DNA of 64,000 nucleotides from contig NBAY01000003.1 in NCBI GenBank assembly GCA_002794775.1, positions 868,001 to 932,000 on the forward strand, written 5' to 3'. Every line of letters starts with the position of its first letter. The stretch's first letter is position 1. Below are positions 44,027 to 55,631 of the stretch, piece after piece. This DNA comes from Porodaedalea pini. Taxonomy: Eukaryota > Basidiomycota > Agaricomycetes > Hymenochaetales > Hymenochaetaceae. Both the position numbers and the translations under genes were made by a program. The notes below the pieces were generated by a model. That model did not search any database and was not told where the DNA came from. It worked only from the letters and a program-made list of their open reading frames with translations.

Positions 44027-44225
44027 GTGTGTCGCTCTTGGTTGACCACCGGTCCAATGCAGAAACATTCAGAGCATTCCTCTTCATACTTGGTGTGCCT
44101 CTGTACTGCTTCTGCATACCGGAGTTGGTCTGTCTGTTGCCCCTCTTGCTCCAAGGAGACACTTGCACCTTGCCTGAGGCAATTGGGGTCCTGCCTGTGG
44201 CATACTTCACTTACAGCATGCACAG
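44027..44225 (+). other. Probable continuation of the gag-like gene
   Basis: The plus strand reads AETFRAFLFILGVPLYCF and onwards in one frame to about 44220. Joined to 15829 it would extend the interrupted gag-like gene with a one-base shift. No motif is recognised. Confidence 0.35.
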
Positions 44226-46010
44226 TTGCTCATTATCAGCACCCGTCACAAAATCAAAATCTGGTCCGACCATGCCAACCTCATGTATTTCAGGTTGGTA
44301 CAGAAGCTGAGCTATCATCAAGCTCATTGGCAAACAGAGCTTGAGGAATTCGACTTCCACCTTGAGCACAAGTTGGGAAAGACGATGGGCAAGGCAGACC
44401 TGCTGTCACGCAAGGTGGGATACAATGAAGGCAAGGATGACAACAACAGCATTGTGTTCATCAAAGAGAAGTGGTTGAATCGTGGAGTGGTGAGGACATC
44501 ACAAGATGAAGTGTTGGACCAAGTGGGTGAAGCACAGAGGGCGCAGGATGAGTCAGAGAGGCTGACGGGACTGACAGAAGTTGACAGGCTTTGGCAGATG
44601 AAAGGAAAAGTATACATCCTGTCAATGTTAAAAGAATCGGTGCTATGAGAATGCCATGACTCTGTTCTGGCAGGGCATCCAGGAGTGTTGAAGATGGTGG
44701 AGCTCATACGTCACAACTTCTAGTGGGCCTTGATGTTCTCAGATGTGAGATTGTACATCCAAGGCTGCAATTGCTGCCAATGGACGAAAGTGCTTAGGGC
44801 ATCAAGGTCGAGGCCACTCCATCTGAATGCAGTTCCTGAGGGTCCTTGGGAAATTGTCACAGTCGATCTCATTAGAGAGCTGCCAGACTCAAAGGGGCAC
44901 AACGTGATCTGCATCTTCATGGATAGGTTCTCAAAGCAAATGCACGCGATCCCAATGATGATGAAACTGTCAGTGGAAGGCATGGTGCAGTTATACTGCA
45001 ACTACGTCTTCCGCCTCCACAGCCTACCCAAAAAGATCATCCACGACCATGGCATGCAGTTTGATGCCTCAATGATGAAGGAGTTGTACGAACTCCTACA
45101 CATTGAGGGTAATCCATCAATGGCATACCACCTGCAGATGGATGGTCAAACGGAACACGTCAACCAAGAGCTCGAACAGTACCTTCGACTCTTTGTTGAC
45201 CATCGGCAATCAGACTAGAAAGACTGGCTCCCCCTTGCAGAATTTGCATACAACAACTGTGAACACTCGGCGACAAAGATGTCCCCCTTCTATGTGAACA
45301 CAGGACATCACCCTTTGAGCTTTGACTTGGTACAAACCTCTTCCACAAACATGTCAGCGGAAGAATTCGCAAAGCATATAAAGGAGACTCATCATGCCAT
45401 GAAGGATAACCTGGTCAAGGCAGTGGAGGACATGAAGTGCTACCATGACTGGACAGCAAGGGCATCAATGGAGTACAAAGCTGGAGACAAGGTCTTCCTC
45501 AACAGGTGAAACATCAGCACAGATTCGCCAACAAAGAAGCTTGCCGACAAATGGTATGGCCCCTTCAACATCATTGACAAGGTAGGAGTGAGCGCATACA
45601 ATCTCAAGCTCCTGAAGCAATGGAAAAAGGTCCACCCTGTCTTCAATGAGGCCCTGCTGAAACCCACCATCGAGCCATCCTTCAAAAGCCAGAAGCAACT
45701 GCCACTGCTTCCGCCTGACATTGTCAACAACGAGGAGGAGTACAAGATTGAGGAGGTTCTAGACTCACACCTACACCAAGGGAAGCTACAGTACCTCGTC
45801 AAGTGGGTAGGCTACAATGAACCGACTTGGCAGCCTGAGATGGACTTCAGCGAGAACACAAAGGAGGCGATCACAGAGTTCTATCGAAAACACCCTGGCG
45901 CACCTTGAAAACTCAACATTCCTCATCAACGACTCTGTCCGATCTACATCGACACCAAGCCAGATGACCATGACCTTGGTTGGTTGGGATGCCCAACCTT
46001 GAGGGGGGGG
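44226..46010 (+). pseudogene. RNase H end, integrase and chromodomain of B4
   Basis: Frames 44226-44648 (RNase H end and linker), 44730-45218 (integrase with HPLQMDGQTEHVNQELEQ-like block), 45279-45509 and 45588-45908 (C-terminus and chromodomain, LQYLVKWVGYNEPTWQPEMD) follow in order. Stops: TGA at 44646-44648, TAG near 45217 and TGA near 45508. A run of G (46003-46010) is the polypurine tract. Confidence 0.88.
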
Positions 46011-46013
46011 TAA

Positions 46014-46443
46014 TGTTAGGACTCGAACTTTCATCTTTTCTTGTATTTTCCTTTTACCATTTCTTTTACTTTAATCACCCCCTTTTTTCATTATATTTAA
46101 CTGTCTTTTCAATCATTTCCCACACTCCCTTGCACCTGACCTTCATTCGTTCCATTCCGCTCCCTTTATGTAATCTTAGATAATATAGTCCTACAGTCAC
46201 CACTATAAGAGGCCTCAGGAATCGCATGAACCCCTTGTTCTGCTTTTCCTCTTACCTCTGCGATGACCTAGGTGAGACTTGTCCTCCTTGTATTAGTTTA
46301 GACTTGCATTAATCCTCTTACCTCTGCAACAACCTAGCCTGAGTCCAGCGTGTCCCAAGTCCCCGCTCAAGTGTAGCACGTCCCAGATGACAGTCAGCTG
46401 AGGCCTGCCCAGTCTGAGCCGTCTCCCAGACTTCCACCTAACA
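46014..46443 (+). repeat. 3' LTR of B4
   Basis: 430 bp, TGTTAGGACTCGAAC…CCACCTAACA, plus orientation, directly after the polypurine tract. It defines the family B LTR ends used elsewhere in this annotation. Confidence 0.93.
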
Positions 46444-46479
46444 TATTAATCATGTATTTTTCCCCCATCTATCTAACAG

Positions 46480-46803
46480 GATTTACAAAGATTTGTTGAT
46501 CGAGATATGTTCATGAGGCATCAAGGTGGAGAAATAGGGCATAAATCAACCTGGCACCTAAACAACACCCTGATGAAGGATATTTGATTGGACATCAGCA
46601 ATAGCAAACCAGACAGACAGGCAAAGGAATTGGAGGAGAATTCAGAAGATGAAATTGAGGCGAACAACTCTCAGAATTCAGAAGAAGAGGAGGATGGCGA
46701 TGGAGAGGGTGAAGAAATGGATCTAGATGATGAGCTTGCACTTCTTGATGAAGATGATGAAGAGCACAATGGAGACGAGTCTGAAGGATATGCAGAGTTG
46801 TAA
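46480..46803 (+). pseudogene. C-terminal fragment of a transposon-related protein
   Basis: After a splice-acceptor-like TCTAACAG the frame reads RFVDRDMFMRHQGGEIGHKS, a block I associate from memory with C-termini of large fungal transposase-type (KDZ/Plavaka-like) proteins. An in-frame TGA precedes an Asp/Glu-rich tail (46588-46803) ending YAEL and TAA. It may instead be an unrelated acidic protein. The upstream part has been removed by the B4 insertion or lost. Confidence 0.35.
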
Positions 46804-46920
46804 AATAGTTTATAAAGTGAACAAATTTAAACTCTCTGTTTTTTGGATGCATACAGTGAGGAGATGAATTATCATTTGTTTGGCTACTGCTCTTATTGTA
46901 CATGGGAACAAAGCATGTAT

Positions 46921-47451
46921 TTACTTAGCATTGCTATGAGACTGTTTCTCTCCTTCCTTATCGCCACCCTTCTGCATCAGCAAAGCAACTCCAGCGTCTG
47001 GATAAATCATGGTAAATATTTCATTTTTCAGGTCCCATTTGATGTCAGATGGCTGAGAGTAGTTCAATTGATATCAACAAAGTAAACAAGATTACTGAAG
47101 GACTTACTTGAATGGCAGACTCAGTTGTGAAGATGCATGAGAAGCGGCCACCCTGACAGCCACTATGCACAATTTCATCTTTGTTGATGGGTATGCAAAT
47201 GATTTTTTGGCCACCAACAATAATGAGATTGTTTAGCACAGAGACCTCAACATTCTCTCTTTTGACCCCAGGGAGCTCCATGGTGACTTGGATGCTCTTG
47301 GACTCGAAGGAGATGGCTATGTCAAAGACCAGCTAGATATATATATATGTCAATAATACACAGTAAAATTAATGACAAATGTATGGACGAGAAAGTTGGC
47401 CTCTATCCACCTAGACAGAACTGTGTACTGGTTGGTTGACTTGGTTGACAT
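46921..47451 (-). CDS. Small heat shock protein, HSP20 family
   Basis: Three exons (47389-47451, 47108-47332, 46921-47052) join to 139 aa without stops. The alpha-crystallin domain is clear: VTMELPGVKRENVEVSVLNN followed by LIIVGGQ, then FTTESAIQ, then PSDIKWDLKNEIFTMIYP, the usual final strand of the fold. These chaperones hold unfolding proteins. The N-terminal arm is short (about 21 aa) compared with the typical 30-50. The second intron has GTAAGT/CAG borders; the first uses a weaker GTCCAT donor, so exon 1 is less sure. The sequence departs from the usual GxL motif (the domain ends near Asp/Ala-Gly), so function may have drifted. Confidence 0.72.
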
Positions 47452-47890
47452 TTTCTGGGCACTGTTGTGGGTGGAGTGAGGAAATGACAGAAGGTAGGAC
47501 GCGATGTGACATGACACAGTGCACTTGTAGCTACATCATTGCCGATCTTGAGTTTGAGAATGACATAATACAAGTTGACAGTGCTCCTTAGGCTCCGAAA
47601 GGAGTAATTTGTAGATCACAAGCATAGCATCTATGAAGCACGTCAAACCTTCATTTGACATGGCTCACTTAAACCCCTAGCATTACAAAACACACAGATT
47701 CACTATGGACAATGTCATGGACTATCCATTATATAACTTTTCATTTACAATGTGCATACAGACAGGTTCCAATTCCAATTCAAGTATAGAAAAAAAAAAA
47801 CAGCACAAAGACTTGGTTATACCTCTGTATCCCATTCAAAATTTATCAGCAAAGATCTGAGCATCACCCTCCTTCACCAGAACTGAACAG

Positions 47891-48361
47891 TTAGACTTCA
47901 TGGTCACCTAGGATCTTCAGGTCCAGGAGCAAGTACTTTCTGTCAGCACCCCAGTGATCCACCTTGAAGACTAGTCAGTATATGCACAAAAAAATAAAGC
48001 ACATACATATGTTTCCAATGCCTTTCCAGTCATACTTGAGCTGCCAGTGGGTTGTTTGGAGGTGGTCCTCGAAAGCAACACATCCATCATATTGGACAGC
48101 AGGAAGACAAAGGGGGCAAAACCATCCAGCAAAACTCCCAATCTCGAAGTGGGAGCCGTTGATGTCGAGTAACTGCACAAAGATGATGGGGCGACCTTCA
48201 GGGTAAGAGGCTAGCTCAAACACATGGTAGTTCCACCCACTATCTTCATTGGCTTCTTGAATGGTGAAATGCAGGATATAGAGATGGGTAAGCTGTGATG
48301 TGAAGCTTTTGAGTTGGTTGCATTTCTCTGCCTCAGAAAAACAGGCACCATAGAGCAACAT
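47891..48361 (-). CDS. Unknown 144-aa protein with C2H2-like motif
   Basis: Exon 1 (48007-48361) and exon 2 (47891-47970) join in phase across an intron with GTATGT/CTAG borders (36 bp, very short) to 144 aa ending KILGDHEV. I do not recognise the family. The middle has CPLC … H-x4-H spacing (C-x2-C-x13-H-x4-H; CPLCLPAVQYDGCVAFEDHL then QTTH), which could be a zinc finger. The preceding part (VFELASYPEGRPIIFVQLLD) looks like a beta-rich fold. The intact frame across a splice site argues for a real gene. It is co-oriented with the HSP20 gene. Confidence 0.55.
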
Positions 48362-50830
48362 GTTGTCTTGCTGGAAGTGGGGATGATAATATTCTGGTGT
48401 AAAATGAATCCAATGGCACTTCCACTGAGTTGACCAGTCTATTTATCTAAATGGGTCCTTTCTAGGTGTTCAGTAAAGAGGGACAGAGATTGGTGTGATA
48501 GCTGTGTGTGGCTGTTGGAGATTGCAAGCTTGTCTTGCTGATGAATCTAGGCTGTGCTAGATAGGGTATCAAACTAATTGGTAGTAATGAATATAACAGA
48601 GTGACAGTTTTAACTGCTGAGTTCCTAACTGTAGTCTAACTAAGAACCCTGGTGGTTCTGTGCTTCTGAGATCTAGAGGAGAAATGTATATTGAGTTTTA
48701 GGGCAGCAAAACATGCTCTATTTATGCCTTTTGGCAGATATAAAGCTGTACTACACTACTAGGGTCCTGATTCCACAAATGACTACATATGATGACACAT
48801 GACACTCTCTGACTATCCCTTCTGACTCCTTGTGACTCATTTTGACTACTTCATTATGATTACATGGGATCACTGATCTATTGTGACAGTTTATGACTCA
48901 TTGCTGATCATCATGAATACTGCTTTCTCCATTTGGAGAGACTAGCCTAGACCTTGGTCTTCCATCCTTTCTGACTTCCTTTCCCACACTAAAATGGGTG
49001 AGGCTGTGCAACTTCCTGAAGCCATGACTACTGAATAAGAGGTGTACCCTCTTTTCTTCTGCAACTGACTAATTGAATGCTTTTGATCAAGGACCTTGCT
49101 AGGCTTCATATCCAATATCTGAGTACTGTGATAGTCAAATATCTTTGTAAAAAGGTCATCACCTGGTATGCAATTCCCTAAATGTCTTCCTCTATAATGT
49201 CGAGCTGTGCCAAAATACACTCCTACCTGCACCTCTTGTTTAATCACTTGATGGCCTTTCTGAGACCTACCCAGTCTGATGGATACTGCCAGATGGAGCC
49301 AATTAGGTAATGATTATCCTTTCCTCTTTTGGGTCAGACCATCTGACTGCATATTATTTCAGTATCCTGGTTGAGATGACTATTTGGGTGGAGGTAGACT
49401 GGGCTCCTATGATTGAAGTGGTGTGGCTTGTCCAGAGGCCTATTTGGTATGACCATAATTATTATTTCTAGTTAGAGTTTTTACATGGCTAATGATTATT
49501 CAGGTACACTTGAGTGATTGTGCCTTGGGTGGGATTTGGGGGATATGTCATTAGATGATTTGTCATGAGCGTCATGTTAAATGCCTAGTTGATGACCATA
49601 ATGCAAGTGTGTATGTGAGCATTAGGGGTGTTCATGATACTGTGCTATTCAGCTAGATCCTACTGTGTAGAGTTATTGCTAGTTGTTTCCAAACATATTC
49701 CTGGCCTGACAGCATATCAGTCGCAAGATGGTGTGTTGGTCCTAGTGTAGACAAGCTTGTTCAGCTACAAGGGGGGCGTCCCCAGTCTCCCTGTCCTTCT
49801 AGCAGTCTGCTGTGGCAGCGTTACTCTGAAAAATAAAGGAATGAATGAACGGAGCCAGGTGAAAATAAAGTTGTTTGATCCTTACTGTGACATGCTTATC
49901 GGTGTCCAGAGTTGCACTGGGAGTGAGTGAAACTAACATGGTAGGGGGCGACTCGGGTTTTTGAACAGGCAGCTGTCAGTGGAGACAAGTGAGTGTGTAT
50001 GCAGCAGAGACTAATCAAGACACTGGATTATGGTGTGGGCAACTATGCGGAGCAGTGAGCACAAAGGAGCCTTATCATTCATTGAATTCCCTTCTCCAAA
50101 GTATTTATGGATGGGAGTTTTAGCTTCAGATACATTAGAAAGTATTTACATATGGGAGTGTTGGTTACAGATATGTTAGGTATCACACAATGATGGGAAA
50201 GAGCACACGAATTACTATATGTACATGCTTGAATCTGGCCTGTAGGATATTCAGTAAAGACTTACAGCCGACTGAATAAATGCACCATGAAATCAATAAT
50301 TTATGCAATAATTTAATCTACATGAGTGAACTGAGTATCTATGCAATATTCAGCATCTAAGGGGTTTGACAACCATCAGGATCAAGGCGGGAAGGTCCTT
50401 AACCATCTTGGTACCAGGTAAGAAAACTGTGACTTTTTTCCACCTCTGTTGCGAGTTAGCGGAAGGCCAGCAACTGTATAGATCATCCTAACTGAGCCTG
50501 CAGCTCCCATGACCTGTGTGCAAAGTTCCTTTTTTTGGGGGGGGAGTGCACATACTGAGATCTGAGACAAATGATAGAGTTGTTGATGCCCTATGGCCCA
50601 AATCTACATCCACACATACACAGCAAGATGAATGGGTTTTACGCTCTGTGCAGATCAGATAGTCTTCAAAGTCAGGGAGGTCATACTAAACAAAGCCAGA
50701 CCAGTTCCCATTTATTTGATGAACCAACACCTTGTATTGAGATGAAATAGTCTGTAAAGCTGGTGAGAAAATCCACATGCCTGTTGAAGTGAAATCTGCA
50801 AGTGCATTATTAGGACAGTGCACATGAATT
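48362..50830. other. AT-rich stretch without a recognised gene
   Basis: Only short unsupported frames are seen (for example 48942-49247, minus). No LTR ends, terminal repeats or domain-like translations were found. Confidence 0.6.
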
Positions 50831-50832
50831 AA

Positions 50833-53100
50833 TTAGTATTGTAACTCACCTGTAATTGGCCCAAGTGGTTCCCGACTGCTGTTAAGTTCCTCTTCTGTCA
50901 GCAACCATGCATCCTGAGAGGACAATGGGAGTGGCAGTAGAGTTAACGGGCATGGTACAGGTCCCAACTGTCGTAGGTTGGAGAACTGTGCTGTCAGGTC
51001 ATCTACCTCCACTGCTGAGAGAGGGCGTGCTTCATCCAAGCATTGGTAGTTATTGCTGCAAGTACTATGTCAGTGATCTTCAAGCTAAACAAGAAATACA
51101 AAAACCTCACAGAGAAACAAGGTTTGAGAGAGAAAACATAGACACTTTATTAGTGTCACCATAGGAGACTTGGGCTTTCTTCGCAGTACTGTTGACATGC
51201 TGGACATAGCCTATCAGTCCCTTTGTATGTCTTGCCACTCCTTCATTGCCTCAAATAAGCATAGGCATACTAACATACATGCTACGTTTTTCCAACAAGA
51301 ACATAGCCAAGTCGTTCAACACAGCATTGACATCTGTATATGGGAGGATGACTTGCACGCCGCTCATGTGCTCTTTGACCTTACAGAAGCCTGTAAGTGA
51401 CAGCTTTGTCTTGTATATACTGAAATCTATACTTACTTCCATTCTCTTCCTACTGAATAGTAAGACAGTCACCGCTTCATTCTCCATTGCCATTACAACG
51501 CCTGTTTGACCTTTGAAAGGCAGTTTTGTTAAAATAACAGGTGTGTTGATGTATACATCAGTTGGCTGTGCTCTACAAAGTCCAGGACTGTTGTCTTCAT
51601 CCTTTGTTTTGACCCAAATGCGTCATATGTCCACCTAATGATTTATATTAGCTATGATAGTATAGTATGAAATGAAAGACTTACAAAGTCATTAGAGTTG
51701 CTGATATACAGTGAGATAGATTTGTTATTGATGGACATTATTATGCCCTTAGTTCCCTTTCGAGGTCCAACCTTCACAATGATGTGATCCCCCATGGACA
51801 ATAACCTGTGTATTTCCTTGCAAGAGACCATAATTTCTAGTAAGTCTGGTGAGGTGTCTTGTATATGCCTGACTTGTGAACAAGAAACTAGACACTGCAG
51901 CACCTTTCTGTTGCCCTGTTCCACAGAAGCTCTGATGAATCTGTCAACTCAGCAGGATTGAGCTAAGATGCAAAATTCATTGTCTATTGATGATACCGTG
52001 CCAGCCATACTCTGATACTGTCCTTGGGTGATAACCACAACATCAAACCAACACAGAAAGGGCTCAATGAGTTCTAGTTCGCCCAGATCAGTGTGTGCAA
52101 AAATAAAAAACATCCTCCAGTGTGGGGGACGCCTTTTTGACCGAATGAAGCCCAGGGACAGTCAGCATATGGAGGTAATCAACATATCGCTTGCCTCAAA
52201 AAGAAAATGTGTTCTCCAAGATATGAATGACCTGATTGTTGGGATACTGCCTCTCCAAAACATCTGCAAATGCCAATTTTTTCTCTGGACGTGTCAACCT
52301 GGAGGGTGTGTCTATGCCTATGCATGGGACAACAGCCAGACCCAAACCATTGCCTTCCAGAACATGCCATATGATGGCTAGATCATTCTTATACAGTCCA
52401 TGCTGCACAGTAACCCAGTTCCCCACACAAAAGTCTAGTGTGCGCCATCCCTCCTTCCAGTTGAACACTTCATTCACTTCATCTCGAGGGATAATGCTCA
52501 ATTGCTGAGACTGTATGGGATGGGAGCACCTCTCAAATGCATTGTATACTGTTTTTTGGTTGGGGGACCACACATATATTCAGTGAGGAAGCGTAGGAAT
52601 GATAAATGAGAGACAATGGCATGGTAGCCATTCACTCGCCAGGGAAACAAGACGGCTCCCCAAACCAGACTTCAAAGTGTATTAGTTACATGCAGCAAAC
52701 AACAAAACAAGTGAACTTACAGAAACCCAAATCATCAGAAGTAAATATCTTGAGTCATCAATGCCTGACTCCTGTGGAAAACGACTCATCCACATTAATG
52801 GTTGCAGGACAGGATGTGTAATGCTTGAGTCAGCCTCATACATGCATGCACACTTCTTGAGGCATTCCATGATTGCTTCAGCATTGTCATCAAAGGGTAG
52901 ATGGGTGATAGATGGACCAGGAAGGTGAGACGAGCTTGTGATGGGACTATCGTCTATGAATCATAGATATACAAAAATGAATTAGAATAATTTCTCTGCA
53001 TATAATACTAACAGATAACTCATCTTCTTCTGCATCATTCATATCTTCATTGTCATTGTCATCATCAAAGGCATATGCCTCTCTATCGAAAAAGTGCTCC
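50833..53100 (-). pseudogene. SPT5-like (acidic/NGN/KOW) protein remnant
   Basis: Reading right to left: an acidic block (FDDDNDNEDMNDAEEDE), an NGN-like helix-strand part (AEAIMECLKKC), then two KOW-type segments: VGNWVTVQHGLYKNDLAIIW (about 52453-52394) and GDHIIVKVGPRKGTKGIIMS (about 51802-51743), then a C-terminal piece ending at 50833. SPT5 works with SPT4 in transcription elongation; diverged KOW copies are also common near mushroom transposons (from memory). A TGA after ENTFSF, where Arg is expected (…GKRYVDYL follows), and further stops near 52090-51960 make it a likely pseudogene. Confidence 0.55.
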
Positions 53101-53895
53101 ACAACCACCTCAATGTTACTATGAGTCTATATTTCTCATTAAGTCCAATCTAGCACTTTGAACTAGTGCTGATTGGCATTTACACATTTTGACATTCTTG
53201 CTATTTGGTTTTTGACTTTTGATGTATTTGATCAACCTGTTCAATTGCTTTGATTACTAGCACTAGTGCCAGGCACAAGTTTGATGACAGGAGAGCAGAA
53301 GGTGTTTGCAGCATTCTCCATGGTGTTTTGAGTGCAGTGCCTGTGAGAAATTATTTCTAAAATTGCTACAAGCAAGACATATATTTCTGCTCTTAGCACT
53401 GTTTTTGTAGCTTTGCTCTGTGTCCTATGGTTCTTGTTGATGCCAAGCAGTAATCCTAAATGTCACCTGATGTGTATTCATGTTGTTCTTGCTATACTGT
53501 AGATCTTATTTCATTGCAGACTTGTTAAAACAAATAAACAGCCACTCAAAACCAAGATAGTTGAAATTCACAGCCTGTATACTAACGTATGCATAGGTGT
53601 TGTAGTAGATCTATAGAGCTCAGTTTATCACTTTGGGGCAATCCTGGCACTCTATAGATTGAAGCTTCATAGCAGAGTTTGTGAGTCATTGAAATTGTTC
53701 TTGACAGTGAGCAAGTATGGTGTATTATGATGCAACCGAGTCACAAATCATATGGGATACACAATAAGTACAATACAAGGGTTGCAGAAAGGCACTAGTC
53801 CTACGTTGAACAATGTTAGCAAACAATAGAAGATGACTAATCAGTGAACTTACCCTGAGCTTGATTAAGCCATCCTGATCCACTTTCCTGCTGGA
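53101..53895. other. AT-rich stretch without a recognised gene
   Basis: No protein-like frame or repeat end was seen. Confidence 0.6.
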
Positions 53896-53899
53896 AATA

Positions 53900-54420
53900 G
53901 TTGAGCACTTCAGATTCTGAAAAACGACCTCATTCTATGATGTAGTCAAAAAGTTTGCTGCCTTCAACATACTCCAATATGAGGTATAGCTTGTCAGAAG
54001 TCTCCCAGACATTGTATAGACTCATGATGTTTGGATGATCCACAACTTTCATGACAATGATCACATGCTCGAGTGCAAGCACTATGTGCTTGGCTTCATC
54101 CTCGAGGTTGTTCAACAAATGACAGGACTTGTACAACTTGCATCTTTGACATAATCTTGATGGCAGCATGTTTACCTGTCTTCAAGTGGCATGCAATCCT
54201 CACATTAATATCAACAAATAAGTAGTTGATATTAATGAATATTTTGGAGAGACTGACCCATCGCACCCTTGCCAATTGTCCTGCCAATTTTCCATGGACC
54301 AATCATGTGGGGGATAGTCCACTGTCTGCTATTGATGCAGTAATTGTGGAGGTGTGATGGGTCTTGAGTTTTTGGACATTGTGGTGTTTGTATCTGCTGG
54401 CTGGATGACAGAGCGGCCAC
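53900..54420 (-). pseudogene. GIN4/HSL1-type protein kinase, N-terminal fragment
   Basis: The minus-strand reading gives the start of a Ser/Thr kinase of the CAMK-like bud-neck group: IGPWKIGRTIGKGAMG (glycine loop), RIACHLKTGKHAAIKIMSK (the ATP-binding Lys), LNNLEDEAKHIVLALEH, IVMKVVDHPNIMSLYNVWET and LYLILEYVEGSKLFDYIIE (hinge). An intron-like insert sits near 54190-54262. After 53930 the catalytic loop and activation segment are absent. It is a truncated copy; the full gene is elsewhere. The start codon of the frame is at 54420. Confidence 0.68.
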
Positions 54421-55631
54421 ACACCATAATGTGGCCTTACTTGGTAACTAAGGAAACCATCAGCACTGAGTTTCTTTGCATTCCCTGCTTGTGCACTTCG
54501 GTCTTACCAGGGCCATAGACCATGAACTGGAACTTTTCATTTGCAGGCAGGTACTTTAGAGTGAGAGATTTGTGAGTCCATCACACACAGAATGTTTTGC
54601 AAAAAAAAATAGATTCCATGGCCACTAATAACTACTAATTAGCCCAGACCACACAAACACTTCATGGACATTGACAAGTCCCTTGGCCATCCATGAGGAT
54701 GCACAATGACGAAAGGAGGGAGGGCAGTGGCCAGCGACAGATAGGTGCGTGTGCTAGGCACATTAATGATGGTGGAGGGTGGAAGAAGTGTTACACACTT
54801 TGCATTTTTGGTTTTAAGTGCAGTACCTGTGGGCTTCTCCTTCTGTAATCGTGAACCCTGCTCACTTGAGCTAAAAACATTCTCTTTCACCGCACAAATA
54901 ATAAATAAAAATTCCTGTAGTGCATTATTTGTTTGCCAAAATTTATTTTACACTCCTTTAATAATACTAATGAGCTGACACCCAACATATAAACCTGTGA
55001 AGAGCCTTCCGGCCTGATTGTCAGGCATACTCAGTAGAATAAACACATTACAGCTCAGACATCAGACTTTCAGAGGGCATATAATCAGAATACAAAGTGA
55101 TAAAAGTATAGTATATTTTTTGTAATTATCTATTTGTCTTGTATATGCCTTGTATTGCACCAAAACTCTTGTAACAAGCTTGTATCCGACTCAAAGACAT
55201 TTAGGCACATGACAAGCTGACTAACACACTTCTATAACCTTACAAGGTATACAAGGCTATACACATAATACAGGCGACGCGACTTTTTCGTGATGGTGGC
55301 GGTTGCTCTCCTTCACTCGTTACAATGCTCATAGGCTTGCTTGCGGCCGCGCATTTACTCGTCCTGAACATATGAAAACTGCCACCGTATGCATGCATTT
55401 GTCTTGGTAAAACAAAAGACGACCTGTGCAACATTGTATTCTCATGCATACGTCACAACAACATAGCTATGGCCCACGCTTTTTGCGAAATGAGAGTGGA
55501 GAGGCTCGCGCCGAGCTTTGATCGTGCTGTTTTTATGCTAGCTCGGGCCCCCAAACCGGACAGCTTATAACCCCCCGCAGCATACCCACAAGGTCGCCAC
55601 TAGTCTCTCGTCTTTCTCTGCCGTAGCCACC
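54421..55631. other. Boundary between repeat-rich and gene-dense DNA
   Basis: No gene is recognised. An ORF at 54639-54890 (minus) is unsupported. From ~55260 GC content rises and the sequence becomes the upstream region of the SUR7/PalI-like gene; pyrimidine-rich CTCGTCTTTCTCTGCCG lies just before its start at 55632. Confidence 0.5.

Larger units (their letters stand above)
44226..46443 (+). mobile_element. 5'-truncated family B chromovirus (B4)
   Basis: A plus-strand family B copy starts abruptly within RNase H (TRHKIKIWSDHANLMYF) and runs to a complete 3' LTR. The gag, protease and RT parts are missing. The right flank is TATTA; no matching left flank was found, so the truncation came from deletion or rearrangement. 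Confidence 0.9.

Noticed and set aside
48942..49247. 101-aa minus-strand ORF as a gene
   Set aside because: No recognisable motif, no splice context, AT-rich surroundings; likely chance.
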